Source: Bacteroidales bacterium UBA5433 (lineage in GTDB: Bacteria; Bacteroidota; Bacteroidia; Bacteroidales; UBA932). Taken from it: a stretch of DNA of 64,000 bases. Positions 35,295 through 45,079 of this stretch are shown one piece after another; within the stretch, counting starts at the first letter, position 1, and the number at the start of each line of letters is the position of its first letter. Location of the stretch: contig DIRP01000026.1 in the NCBI GenBank assembly GCA_002427525.1, forward strand, positions 1 to 64,000, read 5' to 3'. Below the pieces are notes generated by a model. It saw only the letters and a list, made by a program, of their open reading frames with translations. It searched no databases and was not told the DNA's origin. Made by a program: the position numbers and the translations under genes.

Positions 35295-35295
35295 C

Positions 35296-36438
35296 ATGGA
35301 TCAAATCATCAATAACCTGCAACAATTCTGGGATTATACAGGATTTGCCAATACCACTTTTCAACATCTCTTAATGATATGTATAGGTATTGGATTTATT
35401 GCCATGGGGATTATCAAGGAGTGGGAGCCGCTCCTGCTTATTCCCATTGGATTTGGAATGATTATAGGGAATATCCCTCTTTACCCCGGTCTGAGTGTTG
35501 GTATTTACGAAGAAGGTTCTGTACTCAATATCTTGCACCACGGTGTTCAGAACGGGTGGTATCCACCATTGATTTTCTTGGGCATTGGGGCTATGACAGA
35601 CTTTTCTTCCCTTATATCCAACCCTAAACTGCTTTTGATTGGGGCTGCCGCTCAATTTGGCATTTTTGCTGCTTATGCTGCCTCGCTCTTCCTGGGATTT
35701 GAACCACAAGCTGCCGGTGCTATCGGCATTATCGGAGGGGCTGACGGTCCTACGGCTATTTTCTTATCATCAAGATTGGCTCCGGACTTATTGGGAGCCA
35801 TTGCCGTATCTGCCTATTCCTATATGGCGTTGGTACCGCTTATTCAGCCTCCTATTATGAAGTTGTTTACAACAAAAAAAGAGCGGTTGATTAAGATGAA
35901 GCCGGCCCGCGCCGTTTCCAAAACAGAAAAAATCATTTTCCCCATTGTCGGGTTGCTGCTTACGGCCTTCATAGTACCTTCGGGATTGCCTTTGCTGGGT
36001 TTGCTTTTCTTTGGCAACTTGCTGAAAGAAAGTGGAGTCACAAGGCGCCTTGCAGAAACAGCCCGCGGACCGCTTATTGACGTTGTCACCATCCTGATTG
36101 GATTGACCGTAGGAGCTTCCACACAAGCAGATAAGTTCCTTCAGATGGAATCTATAAAGATTTTTGCTCTGGGAGCCATGTCATTTATTGTGGCAACAGC
36201 AGCCGGTGTACTTTTTGTCAAGGTAATAAACCTGTTCCTGAAACCGGGAAACAAAATCAATCCGCTTATTGGAAATGCCGGCGTATCTGCTGTCCCCGAC
36301 TCGGCCCGTGTGTCTGAAGTCATTGGCCTGCAATACGACCGCACCAACCACCTGCTGATGCATGCCATGGGACCCAATGTGGCCGGAGTCATAGGCTCAG
36401 CCGTAGCAGCAGGAATTTTACTCGGATTCTTATCATAA
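35296..36438 (+). CDS. mmdB: sodium-pumping decarboxylase beta subunit
   Basis: A 380-residue inner-membrane protein with about nine helices that decarboxylates carboxybiotin and exports sodium. The OadB/MmdB signatures are present: GGADGPTAIFLSSRLAP (the region holding the essential Asp of OadB) and GNAGVSAVPDSARV. It ends the decarboxylase genes; the V-ATPase genes start only 21 bases further on. Confidence 0.95.
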   Translation: MDQIINNLQQFWDYTGFANTTFQHLLMICIGIGFIAMGIIKEWEPLLLIPIGFGMIIGNIPLYPGLSVGIYEEGSVLNILHHGVQNGWYPPLIFLGIGAMTDFSSLISNPKLLLIGAAAQFGIFAAYAASLFLGFEPQAAGAIGIIGGADGPTAIFLSSRLAPDLLGAIAVSAYSYMALVPLIQPPIMKLFTTKKERLIKMKPARAVSKTEKIIFPIVGLLLTAFIVPSGLPLLGLLFFGNLLKESGVTRRLAETARGPLIDVVTILIGLTVGASTQADKFLQMESIKIFALGAMSFIVATAAGVLFVKVINLFLKPGNKINPLIGNAGVSAVPDSARVSEVIGLQYDRTNHLLMHAMGPNVAGVIGSAVAAGILLGFLS

Positions 36439-36459
36439 ACACATACCCAATACAATTAT

Positions 36460-37074
36460 ATGGAAAACAAACTGCAAGAACTGACAAACAAGCTGTACCA
36501 GGAAGGACTGGCTAAAGGCAAGGAGGAATCAGAGGCAATCATAGCAAAAGCCAAAGAAGAAGCCGACGCTATTGTTAAAGCTGCCAAAAAGGAAGCCACC
36601 TGTATGGTAGAGCGTGCAGAAAAAGAAGCTGCAGAACATAAGGAGCAGGTTGAAAACGAAATCAGAATGGCTTCCCGCCATACTATCACTGCACTGAAAA
36701 AGAAAATTGAAACGCTGGTTGTATTCAAAGCACTGGAAGGTCCTTCCAAACAAGCAATGGATGATGTGTCCTTTGTTCAGGATATCATAGACACGCTCCT
36801 CCGTGCTTTCAATCCGGACGGGTCCTCATCTATGGATTTGGAACTTGTATTGCCACAAGCAAAAAAAGAGGCTTTTGCTAATTTTATTCAATCCAGAACT
36901 TCAAGGATGTTGGAAAAAGAGCTGAAAGTTACCTTTAATGCCGGTATAGAAAACGGATTTATCATTGGACCGGCCGACGGAGGCTACCAAATCCGTTTTA
37001 CTGATGCAGATTTTATGGCCTTATTCAATACCTACGTAAGCCCCGGGACCCAAAAAATGCTGTATGGCGAATAA
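36460..37074 (+). CDS. V-type ATP synthase subunit E
   Basis: A 204-residue peripheral stalk protein: residues 1-95 are a charged coiled coil (KGKEESEAIIAKAKEEADAI pattern) and the rest a small mixed domain. This is the layout of subunit E in bacterial/archaeal V-ATPases. It overlaps the next gene by 11 bases. Identity rests on the coiled-coil layout and on the operon order. Confidence 0.82.
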   Translation: MENKLQELTNKLYQEGLAKGKEESEAIIAKAKEEADAIVKAAKKEATCMVERAEKEAAEHKEQVENEIRMASRHTITALKKKIETLVVFKALEGPSKQAMDDVSFVQDIIDTLLRAFNPDGSSSMDLELVLPQAKKEAFANFIQSRTSRMLEKELKVTFNAGIENGFIIGPADGGYQIRFTDADFMALFNTYVSPGTQKMLYGE

Positions 37075-37702
37075 TTACGAATTCATTGTTGCAGGATTAC
37101 CACAGCTGGCACTGGATTTTCAATCCGGAAGTTTTGATTTGGATGAACTTACTACATCCCTTAGAAATTTACTGGATAAGAAAGACAACCGCTGGCTTGA
37201 CTGGTTGACCAAAGGAATGACACCCCGGTACATGAATGCCCATTTTTACCGTGCTGCACAAAAGTGCAACAACCATTTCATACGGGAATACTTTTCTTTT
37301 GACCGCGACATACGGAACACCATTGCTGCGTATACGGCCAGACAATATAAACAGGTTATTACTGACCATCTGGTTGGCAGCAATGAACTCGCAGATCAGC
37401 TTTCCGTTTCCAGAGCAGATGATTTTGATCTGGAATTCATTTTTCCGTACGCAGCCCCGCTGCACCGAATCATGCAGTTGGAGGATCCGGTAGAACGGGA
37501 ACAAAAAACTGACAGGCTCAGATGGGAAAAAGCATCTGAACTTACAGTTTTCCATTACTTTGACATAGATGTTATACTTGCTTTTTTACTAAAAGCCGGT
37601 CTTGTTGCCCGCTGGGCAAAACTGGACAAAGAAACCGGAATGAAGTTATTCCGGGAATTGGTCAATGAAGTAAAAGGCACTTACAAAGCAGATAAAGAAT
37701 AA
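37064..37702 (+). CDS. DUF2764 family protein of the V-ATPase operon
   Basis: A 212-residue soluble helical protein, which I recognise as DUF2764 from its place between subunits E and A and its start NNYEFIVAGLPQLALDF. It resembles in size and helix content part of the V-ATPase C (d-type) subunit that links rotor and membrane ring, and no separate C subunit is encoded in this operon. A C-like role is therefore inference. It ends 2 bases before the subunit A gene. Confidence 0.75.
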   Translation: MANNYEFIVAGLPQLALDFQSGSFDLDELTTSLRNLLDKKDNRWLDWLTKGMTPRYMNAHFYRAAQKCNNHFIREYFSFDRDIRNTIAAYTARQYKQVITDHLVGSNELADQLSVSRADDFDLEFIFPYAAPLHRIMQLEDPVEREQKTDRLRWEKASELTVFHYFDIDVILAFLLKAGLVARWAKLDKETGMKLFRELVNEVKGTYKADKE

Positions 37703-37704
37703 TT

Positions 37705-39468
37705 ATGCAAACACAAACCACCGGAAAAGTAAGAGGCATCATTGCCAACCTGCTTACCATTGAAGTTGACGGACCGGTTGCTCAAAACGAAATTTGTTTT
37801 ATCCACCTGGGAGACACACGTTTGATGGCAGAAGTCATTAAAGTGACCGGCAAAAACGCCTCGGCTCAGGTGTATGAAAGCACACGGGGTCTGCGTGTAG
37901 GAGACCATGTCACTTTTGCAGGCCATATGCTGGAAGTCCAATTGGGACCGGGTCTGTTATCCAGCAATTACGATGGACTTCAGAACAACCTGGCCACCAT
38001 GGATGGCGTCTTTCTGAAAAAAGGCGAATATACAGAACCTATTGACAGAGAGACAGCATGGGATTTCAAACCCCTGGCAAAGGCAGGCGACAAAGTTACT
38101 GCCGGCGATTGGCTTGGAGAAGTCATGGAAGGCTGGCTGACCCACCGCATTATGGTGCCTTTTACTATGACAGAAACCTATACTGTTGAAAAGGTAACAC
38201 AGGAAGGCTCCTACACAGTTGACCAGACCGTTGCTGTACTGAAAGACGACAAAGGACAGAGCCATCCCGTAACTATGGTGCAAAAATGGCCCGTGAAACG
38301 CGCCATTACGGCCTACAAAGAAAAACCCAGGCCCTTTAAAGTAATGGAGACGGGAGTCCGGACCATTGATACTTTTAACCCCATTGCCGAGGGCGGTACC
38401 GGTTTCATCCCCGGTCCTTTCGGATGCGGGAAGACCGTTTTACAGCACGCCATTGCAAAGCAGGCCGAGGCCGATATTATAGTCATGGCAGCCTGTGGAG
38501 AACGAGCCAATGAAGTGGTAGAAATTTTTACAGAATTCCCCAAACTGATTGATGCACGTACCGGCCGCCACCTGATGGAGCGTACGACCATTATCTGCAA
38601 CACGTCCAACATGCCGGTAGCTGCCCGTGAAGCCTCTGTGTACACGGCCATGACCATTTGTGAATACTACCGTGCCATGGGACACCGCGCCTTGCTGCTG
38701 GCCGACTCTACATCCCGCTGGGCTCAGGCCCTCAGGGAAATGAGTAACCGTATGGAAGAACTTCCGGGACAAGACGCTTTCCCCATGGACCTTCCCGCCA
38801 TCATTTCCAACTTTTATGCACGGGCAGGTATTGTCACACTGAACAACGGCCAGACCGGCTCGGTTACTTTTATAGGAACGGTATCGCCGGCAGGCGGAAA
38901 CCTGAAAGAACCGGTTACAGAATCCACCCAAAAAGCTACACGTTGCTTCTATGCCCTGTCTCAAAACAGAGCTGACAGAAAGCGTTACCCGGCTGTTGAC
39001 CCCATGGACAGTTATTCCAAATACCTGGAATATCCCGAGATCATAACCTATTTTGCAGAAAAAGTGGGGCCGGAATGGATAGATACTATCTGGGAAGGTA
39101 AAAACTACGTCAGACGTGGAAAAGAAGCGTACGAACAAATCAACATCCTGGGCGACGACGGAGTTCCCCTGGATTACCACATAAGCTACTGGAAGTCAGA
39201 GTTAATAGATTTTATCATCCTGCAACAGGATGCTTTTGATGCTATTGACGCCTCTACCCCCATGGAACGGCAAGAATATATGTACACCAAGGTTATTAAT
39301 ATTTGCCGTCAGAACATTGAATTCGAAGACTTTGAAGATTGCTCTGCCTTTTTCAAAAAATTGATTAACGTCTTCCGTCAAATGAACTATTCCAAATTCC
39401 AATCGGAAGAATTCAAACGCTACGAAACTGAAATTGAAGAACTCCTGACCGAAAAGGTTCAGGCTTAA
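37705..39468 (+). CDS. V-type ATP synthase catalytic subunit A
   Basis: The 587-residue catalytic subunit. Walker A is GPFGCGKT at 237-244 in the V-type form GxFGxGKT; the extra non-homologous domain of A subunits lies at about 115-190. ADSTSRWAQALREMSNRMEE and SPAGGNLKEPVTES are typical. It hydrolyses or makes ATP at the A/B interface, in the cytosolic head. It begins 2 bases after the DUF2764 gene and 10 bases before subunit B. Confidence 0.97.
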   Translation: MQTQTTGKVRGIIANLLTIEVDGPVAQNEICFIHLGDTRLMAEVIKVTGKNASAQVYESTRGLRVGDHVTFAGHMLEVQLGPGLLSSNYDGLQNNLATMDGVFLKKGEYTEPIDRETAWDFKPLAKAGDKVTAGDWLGEVMEGWLTHRIMVPFTMTETYTVEKVTQEGSYTVDQTVAVLKDDKGQSHPVTMVQKWPVKRAITAYKEKPRPFKVMETGVRTIDTFNPIAEGGTGFIPGPFGCGKTVLQHAIAKQAEADIIVMAACGERANEVVEIFTEFPKLIDARTGRHLMERTTIICNTSNMPVAAREASVYTAMTICEYYRAMGHRALLLADSTSRWAQALREMSNRMEELPGQDAFPMDLPAIISNFYARAGIVTLNNGQTGSVTFIGTVSPAGGNLKEPVTESTQKATRCFYALSQNRADRKRYPAVDPMDSYSKYLEYPEIITYFAEKVGPEWIDTIWEGKNYVRRGKEAYEQINILGDDGVPLDYHISYWKSELIDFIILQQDAFDAIDASTPMERQEYMYTKVINICRQNIEFEDFEDCSAFFKKLINVFRQMNYSKFQSEEFKRYETEIEELLTEKVQA

Positions 39469-39478
39469 CACAATAAAT

Positions 39479-40795
39479 ATGGCAAAAGCTTTTCAACGCA
39501 TATACACACGTTTAGAAGGTATCACCAAAGCCACGGTCGTTCTGGACGCCAAACGCGTAATGAACGACGAACTGGCTACCGTAGACGGCCGTCTGGCCCA
39601 GGTGGTAAAGATCAGCGGAGACCGTGTTACCCTGCAGGTTTTTGGTGGAACAGAAGGAATAGCTACCAATTCCGAAGTTGTTTTCTGGGGCGAGGCACCC
39701 TCGCTCAATGTCAGTGAAGAACTGGCAGGCCGTTTCTTTAACGCCTATGGTAAACCCATTGACGGAGGACCGGAAGTAGAGGGAGAACACCGAGAAATTG
39801 GCGGACCTTCCGTAAACCCCTACCGCAGGCAGCAACCTTCACAGATTATCCCTACCGGAATTGCCGGTATTGACCTGAACAACACCCTGGTATCCGGTCA
39901 GAAAATTCCTTTTTTCGCCGACCCGGACCAACCCTACAACCAGGTAATGGCTACGGTAGCCCTGAGGGCTGACGTAGATAAAATCATCCTGGGTGGCATG
40001 GGACTGACCAACGACGACTACTTGTTCTTCCGTCAGTCTTTTGAAAATGCCGGAAAACTTTCCCGTATTATCAGCTTTGTAAACACCACAGACGATCCCC
40101 CCGTAGAGCGCTTGCTTATTCCGGATATGGCATTGACTGCGGCAGAATACTTTGCTGTGGATAAAAACGAAAAAGTGCTGGTGTTGCTCACCGATATGAC
40201 GCTTTATGCAGACGCCCTGAGTATTGTCAGCAACCGGATGGACCAGATTCCTTCCAAAGATTCCATGCCCGGATCCCTGTATTCGGACCTGGCTAAAATC
40301 TATGAAAAGGCCGTGCAATTGCCTTCCGGAGGTTCCATTACCATCATTGCCGTTACCACACTCAGTGGAGGAGATATTACACACGCTATTCCCGACAACA
40401 CCGGGTATATTACGGAAGGTCAGCTTTTCCTGCGTCATGACTCCGATACAGGAAAAGTGATTGTAGACCCCTTCCGTTCCCTCTCACGTCTGAAACAGCT
40501 GGTAATCGGAAAACAAACCCGGGAAGACCACAACCACGTAATGAATACGGCCATCCGCTTGTATGCAGACGCCGCAGACGCCAAAACCAAACTTGAAAAT
40601 GGTTTTGATCTGAGCGATTACGACCTGCGTGCTCTGGATTTTGCAAAAGAATATTCCCTGCAACTGCTATCCATTGACGTGAACATTAATATAACAGAGA
40701 TGCTGGAACGCACCTGGAAACTTTTTGCTAAGTATTTCACGAAAGAAGAACTCAGTATTCGTGAAGACCTGGTTGAAAAATATTATGGCAATTAA
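39479..40795 (+). CDS. V-type ATP synthase subunit B
   Basis: The 438-residue non-catalytic head subunit. It has the fold of A but no functional P-loop: at the corresponding place SGQKIPFFADPDQPYN is read. Other signs are YRAD-like LTDMTLYADALSIVSNRM and the C-terminal bundle. Its last 11 bases overlap the start of subunit D. Confidence 0.96.
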   Translation: MAKAFQRIYTRLEGITKATVVLDAKRVMNDELATVDGRLAQVVKISGDRVTLQVFGGTEGIATNSEVVFWGEAPSLNVSEELAGRFFNAYGKPIDGGPEVEGEHREIGGPSVNPYRRQQPSQIIPTGIAGIDLNNTLVSGQKIPFFADPDQPYNQVMATVALRADVDKIILGGMGLTNDDYLFFRQSFENAGKLSRIISFVNTTDDPPVERLLIPDMALTAAEYFAVDKNEKVLVLLTDMTLYADALSIVSNRMDQIPSKDSMPGSLYSDLAKIYEKAVQLPSGGSITIIAVTTLSGGDITHAIPDNTGYITEGQLFLRHDSDTGKVIVDPFRSLSRLKQLVIGKQTREDHNHVMNTAIRLYADAADAKTKLENGFDLSDYDLRALDFAKEYSLQLLSIDVNINITEMLERTWKLFAKYFTKEELSIREDLVEKYYGN

Positions 40796-41387
40796 ATACC
40801 AATTTAACAAAACGTCGCTGACTGCCCTTGGTAAGCAACTCAAAATCAGGGAAAAAGCACTTCCTACGTTGAAAAACAAAGAAAGTGCCCTGCGTATGGA
40901 GGTGAAACGCGCCAAGCAGCGGTCGGACCAATTGCTGGAAGAGCTGGACAAGAAACTGGCTTCCTACAGAAACATGGCAGCCATGTGGAACGAATTTACA
41001 CCGGGCCTTATCTGTGTTAAAGACGTGCAACTGGATGTGGTAAAAATTGCCGGTATCAAGACACCTGCCCTTAAAGAAGTCATTTTTGAAGTAAGCGGGT
41101 ACTCCCTCTTTTCACAACCGCAATGGTATGCCCAGGGAGTTCAGATCCTGAAGGATTTGGCTCAGATTGGAATTGAAAGCGAAGTATACCTGGAAAAGAA
41201 AAACCTACTTGATTTTGCACGAAAGAAAACTACGCAAAAGGTAAACCTGTACGAAAAAGTACAAATTCCCGGTTACCAGGAAGCCATCCGCAAAATCAAA
41301 CGCTTTATGGAAGACGAAGAGACGTTATCTAAGGCCAGTCAGAAAATAGTTAAAAACCGCCAGCAGGAAGAGGAGGATTTGCTATGA
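40785..41387 (+). CDS. V-type ATP synthase subunit D (central stalk)
   Basis: A 200-residue central-stalk protein, two long helices that turn inside the A3B3 head. The start at 40785 gives MAIKYQFNKTSL, a normal N-terminus (compare PTKxxLxxLK of other D subunits); codons upstream to 40725 lie inside subunit B. It overlaps subunit I by 4 bases. Confidence 0.9.
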   Translation: MAIKYQFNKTSLTALGKQLKIREKALPTLKNKESALRMEVKRAKQRSDQLLEELDKKLASYRNMAAMWNEFTPGLICVKDVQLDVVKIAGIKTPALKEVIFEVSGYSLFSQPQWYAQGVQILKDLAQIGIESEVYLEKKNLLDFARKKTTQKVNLYEKVQIPGYQEAIRKIKRFMEDEETLSKASQKIVKNRQQEEEDLL

Positions 41388-43186
41388 TTACACGAATGAC
41401 AAAGTATTCTTTTGTTTTACTGAGTGAACAAACAGAAGATTTTCTCTCCAAATTGCAAAGCTTGGGGATGGTTGACATCAACCGTGAAGAAAAAGCCATT
41501 GACCAGCCTTCAAAAGAACTGGCAGATACCCTTACACAGGCCAAACAATGCCTTACCCGGCTAAAACAAGTAGCTAAAGAAAAAGAAAGTACAGAAACAG
41601 AACCTTTCAGTGGCAACGGCGAAACATTGCTACAAGAGGCTTCCCTGCTTTTTACTAAAAGAGAATCCCTGAAAGCTTCTATGACTGCCCTCAAAGATCA
41701 AATAGCTGCTGCCCGTCCCTGGGGTGCGTTTACCCGGGAAGATACAGCTAAGATACGCAGTCTGGGTTTTATCCTGCATGCCTATACCATGCCGGAGCGC
41801 AGGTTCCGGCCGCAATGGGAGGAAGAATATCCCTTGTTTGTTGTTAGCCGGCCCGAAGGACAGGTGTATTTTGTTGTTCTGGAGGTACCGGGAGAAACGT
41901 ATGATTTCCCGGGTGGTGAAATAGTTTTTCCCGCTGTTCCCTGGAACGAGCTGCAACAACAGTTGGATACGCAACAAACAGAACTTGATGCATGTACCCA
42001 CCGGCTGGAAATACTTTCCGGTCACATGGATTTATTAAAAACCCATGCAGGTGAGCTTTCTGCCCGGTTGGACCTCTATTTGGCAGGTGCAGGAGCAGAA
42101 AAACAAGTTGAAGACCACATTAGCCTGCTTACGGGATTTATCCCTTCGGAAAACACAGCAGAACTGGAAGCCTGTCTGGAGAAGGAAAGCCTCTATTACA
42201 TAAGCGAGCCGGCACAGACAGAAGACAACCCGCCTATTAAATTAAAAAACAACTGGTTCGCCCGTTTGTTCGAGCCCATTGGCAACATGTATATGCTGCC
42301 GGTTTACGACGAGCTGGACCTTACCCCCTATTTTGCTCCTTTCTATATGCTCTTCTTTGGAGTTTGTCTGGGAGATATGGGATACGGACTGTTGCTTATG
42401 TTGCTGGGCCTGGTGGGAAAACGTTTTCTTCCGAAATTCAGAAGTTACCTGAACTTGGTATTTTTCCTGGGATTGGGTTCCATCCTTATGGCTTCTTTGT
42501 CGGGGAGTTTCTTTGGCATGAGCGTTATTGATCTCATTCCGGCTGCCGGAGAAAAACAAAGCTTTTTCTTCCAGTTCACAGATATGAATATGTTCTGGTT
42601 TGCTATCCTCTTTGGCCTGTTCCAAATTATTTTTGCCCGTATCCTTACAGGTATAGACTCTATTATCCGGAAGGGATGGCAACATGGGATGGCACCTTTT
42701 GGCTGGGCCATACTCATTATCTGGGCCACTGTGGCTTATGCTTCTACCATGATAGAAAGCTTGTCTTTACCCAAAGAAGCATCTATCACTATGGTAGTAG
42801 CAGGCATTTCCCTGATCGTCTTGTTTTCCAAACCGGAAGCTCCCTTTTTCAAACGTCTGGGACTGGGTGTCTGGGCTATGTACGACATCACCGGAGTATT
42901 TGGAGACATGCTTTCCTACATACGTTTGTTTGGTCTGGGAGCCTCGGGAGGTATCCTGGGAATGGTTATCAACACGCTGGCCTTGAGTCTTTCCGGCATT
43001 CCTTATGTAGGATGGCTTCTGACCATTGTATTGCTGCTCTTTGGGCATGCCCTTGTTTTGGGCCTGAGTGCGCTGGGAGCCTTTGTTCACCCCATGCGTC
43101 TGACCTTTGTTGAATTTTACAAAAATGCCGGTTTTACCGGAGGCGGACGTGATTATAAACCTTTGAAATCAAATAATAACCAATAA
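41384..43186 (+). CDS. V-type ATP synthase subunit I (a-subunit, ion channel)
   Basis: A 600-residue protein with a cytosolic coiled-coil half (about 1-300) and a membrane half of seven to eight helices. The conserved Arg that faces the rotor ring is in FVHPMRLTFVEFY near the C-terminus, and GVCLGDMGYGLLL begins the channel part. It forms the ion half-channels of the V-ATPase. Gap to subunit K is 23 bases. Confidence 0.94.
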   Translation: MITRMTKYSFVLLSEQTEDFLSKLQSLGMVDINREEKAIDQPSKELADTLTQAKQCLTRLKQVAKEKESTETEPFSGNGETLLQEASLLFTKRESLKASMTALKDQIAAARPWGAFTREDTAKIRSLGFILHAYTMPERRFRPQWEEEYPLFVVSRPEGQVYFVVLEVPGETYDFPGGEIVFPAVPWNELQQQLDTQQTELDACTHRLEILSGHMDLLKTHAGELSARLDLYLAGAGAEKQVEDHISLLTGFIPSENTAELEACLEKESLYYISEPAQTEDNPPIKLKNNWFARLFEPIGNMYMLPVYDELDLTPYFAPFYMLFFGVCLGDMGYGLLLMLLGLVGKRFLPKFRSYLNLVFFLGLGSILMASLSGSFFGMSVIDLIPAAGEKQSFFFQFTDMNMFWFAILFGLFQIIFARILTGIDSIIRKGWQHGMAPFGWAILIIWATVAYASTMIESLSLPKEASITMVVAGISLIVLFSKPEAPFFKRLGLGVWAMYDITGVFGDMLSYIRLFGLGASGGILGMVINTLALSLSGIPYVGWLLTIVLLLFGHALVLGLSALGAFVHPMRLTFVEFYKNAGFTGGGRDYKPLKSNNNQ

Positions 43187-43209
43187 TTTTTAATATCAGT
43201 CGTTTTATT

Positions 43210-43668
43210 ATGAACACATTACCTTTATTTCTGGCTTACATTGGAATGTCAATGATGTTGGGTCTCGCCGGGATCGGAAGCGCTGTTGGGACGGTTATGG
43301 CAGGAAATGCCACCGTAGCAGCTATGAAAAAGAACCCCAGTATCTTTGGTTCAGCCATGATATTAAGCGCCTTACCCTCAACACAAGGCCTGTACGGCTT
43401 TGCTGCTTTTTTCCTAAACCTGGGCGCCGTTAACAAACTGGGAGACGCACTTACCCTAAGTCAGGGACTGGCTGTCTTTGCCGTAGGTCTTGCCATGGGT
43501 TTAGTAGGCCTTATTTCTGCCATTAAGCAAGCTCAGATTGCTGCAAACGGGATTGTAGAAATGAGCAACGGACATAACGTATTTGGCAACACGCTGGTTT
43601 TGGCTGTATTCCCGGAACTGTACGCCATCCTTGCCTTTGCCTCGTGCTTCCTGGCTATGCCCAGCTAA
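43210..43668 (+). CDS. V-type ATP synthase subunit K (rotor ring, sodium-site type)
   Basis: A 152-residue double-hairpin (four-helix) ring subunit. The ion-binding residues of Enterococcus hirae NtpK (Leu61, Thr64, Gln65, Gln110, Glu139) align by eye with Leu55, Thr58 and Gln59 (ALPSTQGLYGF), Gln107 (SAIKQAQIAANG) and Glu136 (FPELYAIL). That full set predicts a sodium rather than proton ring. It matches the presence of a sodium-pumping decarboxylase in the same block. glmM follows after 3 bases. Confidence 0.94.
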   Translation: MNTLPLFLAYIGMSMMLGLAGIGSAVGTVMAGNATVAAMKKNPSIFGSAMILSALPSTQGLYGFAAFFLNLGAVNKLGDALTLSQGLAVFAVGLAMGLVGLISAIKQAQIAANGIVEMSNGHNVFGNTLVLAVFPELYAILAFASCFLAMPS

Positions 43669-43671
43669 GCC

Positions 43672-45066
43672 ATGAGCTTGATTACTTCCATTTCAGGAAT
43701 AAGGGGTACCATAGGCGGATTGCCGGGGGTATCCCTTTCTCCTTTGGATATTGTCCGTTTTACCTCTGCTTATGCCCAACTCATTAAAGAGCAAAGCAAA
43801 AGGGAACGCCATACCGTGGTAGTAGGCCGAGATGCCCGACTCTCCGGAGATATGGTAAGGCAACTGGTATGCGGCACACTGCAAGCCTGCGGAATGGGTG
43901 TAATAGATATAGGACTGGCCAGTACGCCTACTACAGAAATGGCCGTGCTGTTTACCAAAGCATCGGGAGGTATAGTAGTAACGGCCAGTCACAACCCAAA
44001 GGAATGGAACGCTCTTAAACTACTGGACTCCAACGGAGAATTCCTGAACGCACAGCAAGGAGAGCAAATACTGGAAATAATCCGGAACAACTCGTTTACC
44101 TACGTTGCTGTTGATCAGTTGGGAGCGTATTCCACGGCCGATTTTACAGACAAACATATAGAGGCTGTCATCAACCACCCGCTGGTTAATAAAAAAGCCA
44201 TAAGGAAGGCAGGATATCATGTTGCAGTGGATGGCATAAACTCTGTAGGAGGGTTCGTCATCCCCCGGCTTTTGGAATCTCTTGGGGTGGTTTGCCACAA
44301 AATCCATTGTGACCCAACGGGAGAATTTGCACACAACCCCGAACCGTTGCCGGGACACCTCAAAGATTTATCTGCAGAAGTAGTTACTAAAAAAGCAGAC
44401 CTTGGTATTTCCGTGGACCCCGATGTAGACCGCCTTGCTTTGGTATGTGAAGACGGGAGCATGTTTGGCGAAGAATATACCCTGGTAGCTTGTGCAGACT
44501 ACGTCTTGGAAAAGTACGCCATAACTCGTCCCGGAGAAGCCCGTAACACGGTATCTAACTTGTCTTCTACACGCGCCTTGAAAGACGTCACGCAGTGGCA
44601 TAACGGAACGTATTCTGCCTCTGCCGTAGGAGAAGTACACGTTGTGGAAGAAATGAAGCGTACTGGCAGTATCATTGGCGGAGAAGGAAATGGCGGAGTA
44701 ATTTTACCTTCTCTGCATTACGGCAGGGATGCCCTGGCAGGAATTGCCCTGTTTCTGTCTCTGCTGGCAGAAAAAAAGTGTTCCATGACAGAACTCAGAA
44801 ACCGTTATCCCAAATACTACCTGAGTAAAAACAGAGTAGAACTGAAGAAAAACACAGATTCTGATGCTTTGTTCAGACGCGTACAGTCAGCCTTCCCCGA
44901 TGCACTTGTCAACCTGAGCGATGGGTTGCGTCTGGATTTTGAAAAAGAAAAAAAATGGGTCAGCCTGCGCAAATCAAACACAGAACCCATCCTACGGATT
45001 TACAGCGAAGCTCCTCTTGCAGAAGAAGCAGATGAACTGGCAGGTAAGGTCATGAAATTGTTCTGA
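43672..45066 (+). CDS. glmM: phosphoglucosamine mutase (phosphohexomutase family)
   Basis: A 464-residue alpha-D-phosphohexomutase. The catalytic phosphoserine lies in VVTASHNPKEWN, the metal loop in DPDVDRLALV, the sugar loop in GGEGNGGVI and the phosphate-binding end in RKSNTEPILRIY. GlmM makes glucosamine-1-phosphate for peptidoglycan and LPS. The GEGNGG sugar loop is closer to glucosamine/mannose mutases than to phosphoglucomutase, so a phosphomannomutase activity cannot be excluded. It is the last gene of the V-ATPase block. Confidence 0.85.
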   Translation: MSLITSISGIRGTIGGLPGVSLSPLDIVRFTSAYAQLIKEQSKRERHTVVVGRDARLSGDMVRQLVCGTLQACGMGVIDIGLASTPTTEMAVLFTKASGGIVVTASHNPKEWNALKLLDSNGEFLNAQQGEQILEIIRNNSFTYVAVDQLGAYSTADFTDKHIEAVINHPLVNKKAIRKAGYHVAVDGINSVGGFVIPRLLESLGVVCHKIHCDPTGEFAHNPEPLPGHLKDLSAEVVTKKADLGISVDPDVDRLALVCEDGSMFGEEYTLVACADYVLEKYAITRPGEARNTVSNLSSTRALKDVTQWHNGTYSASAVGEVHVVEEMKRTGSIIGGEGNGGVILPSLHYGRDALAGIALFLSLLAEKKCSMTELRNRYPKYYLSKNRVELKKNTDSDALFRRVQSAFPDALVNLSDGLRLDFEKEKKWVSLRKSNTEPILRIYSEAPLAEEADELAGKVMKLF

Positions 45067-45079
45067 AAATCAATTATAA

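Noticed and set aside
38440..39180. 246-codon open frame antisense to V-ATPase subunit A
   Set aside because: Shadow of a conserved gene; Cys/Arg/Phe-rich product without recognisable domains.
39839..40438. 199-codon open frame antisense to subunit B, and the similar one at 8410-8982 opposite argS
   Set aside because: Both are frame shadows of conserved genes.
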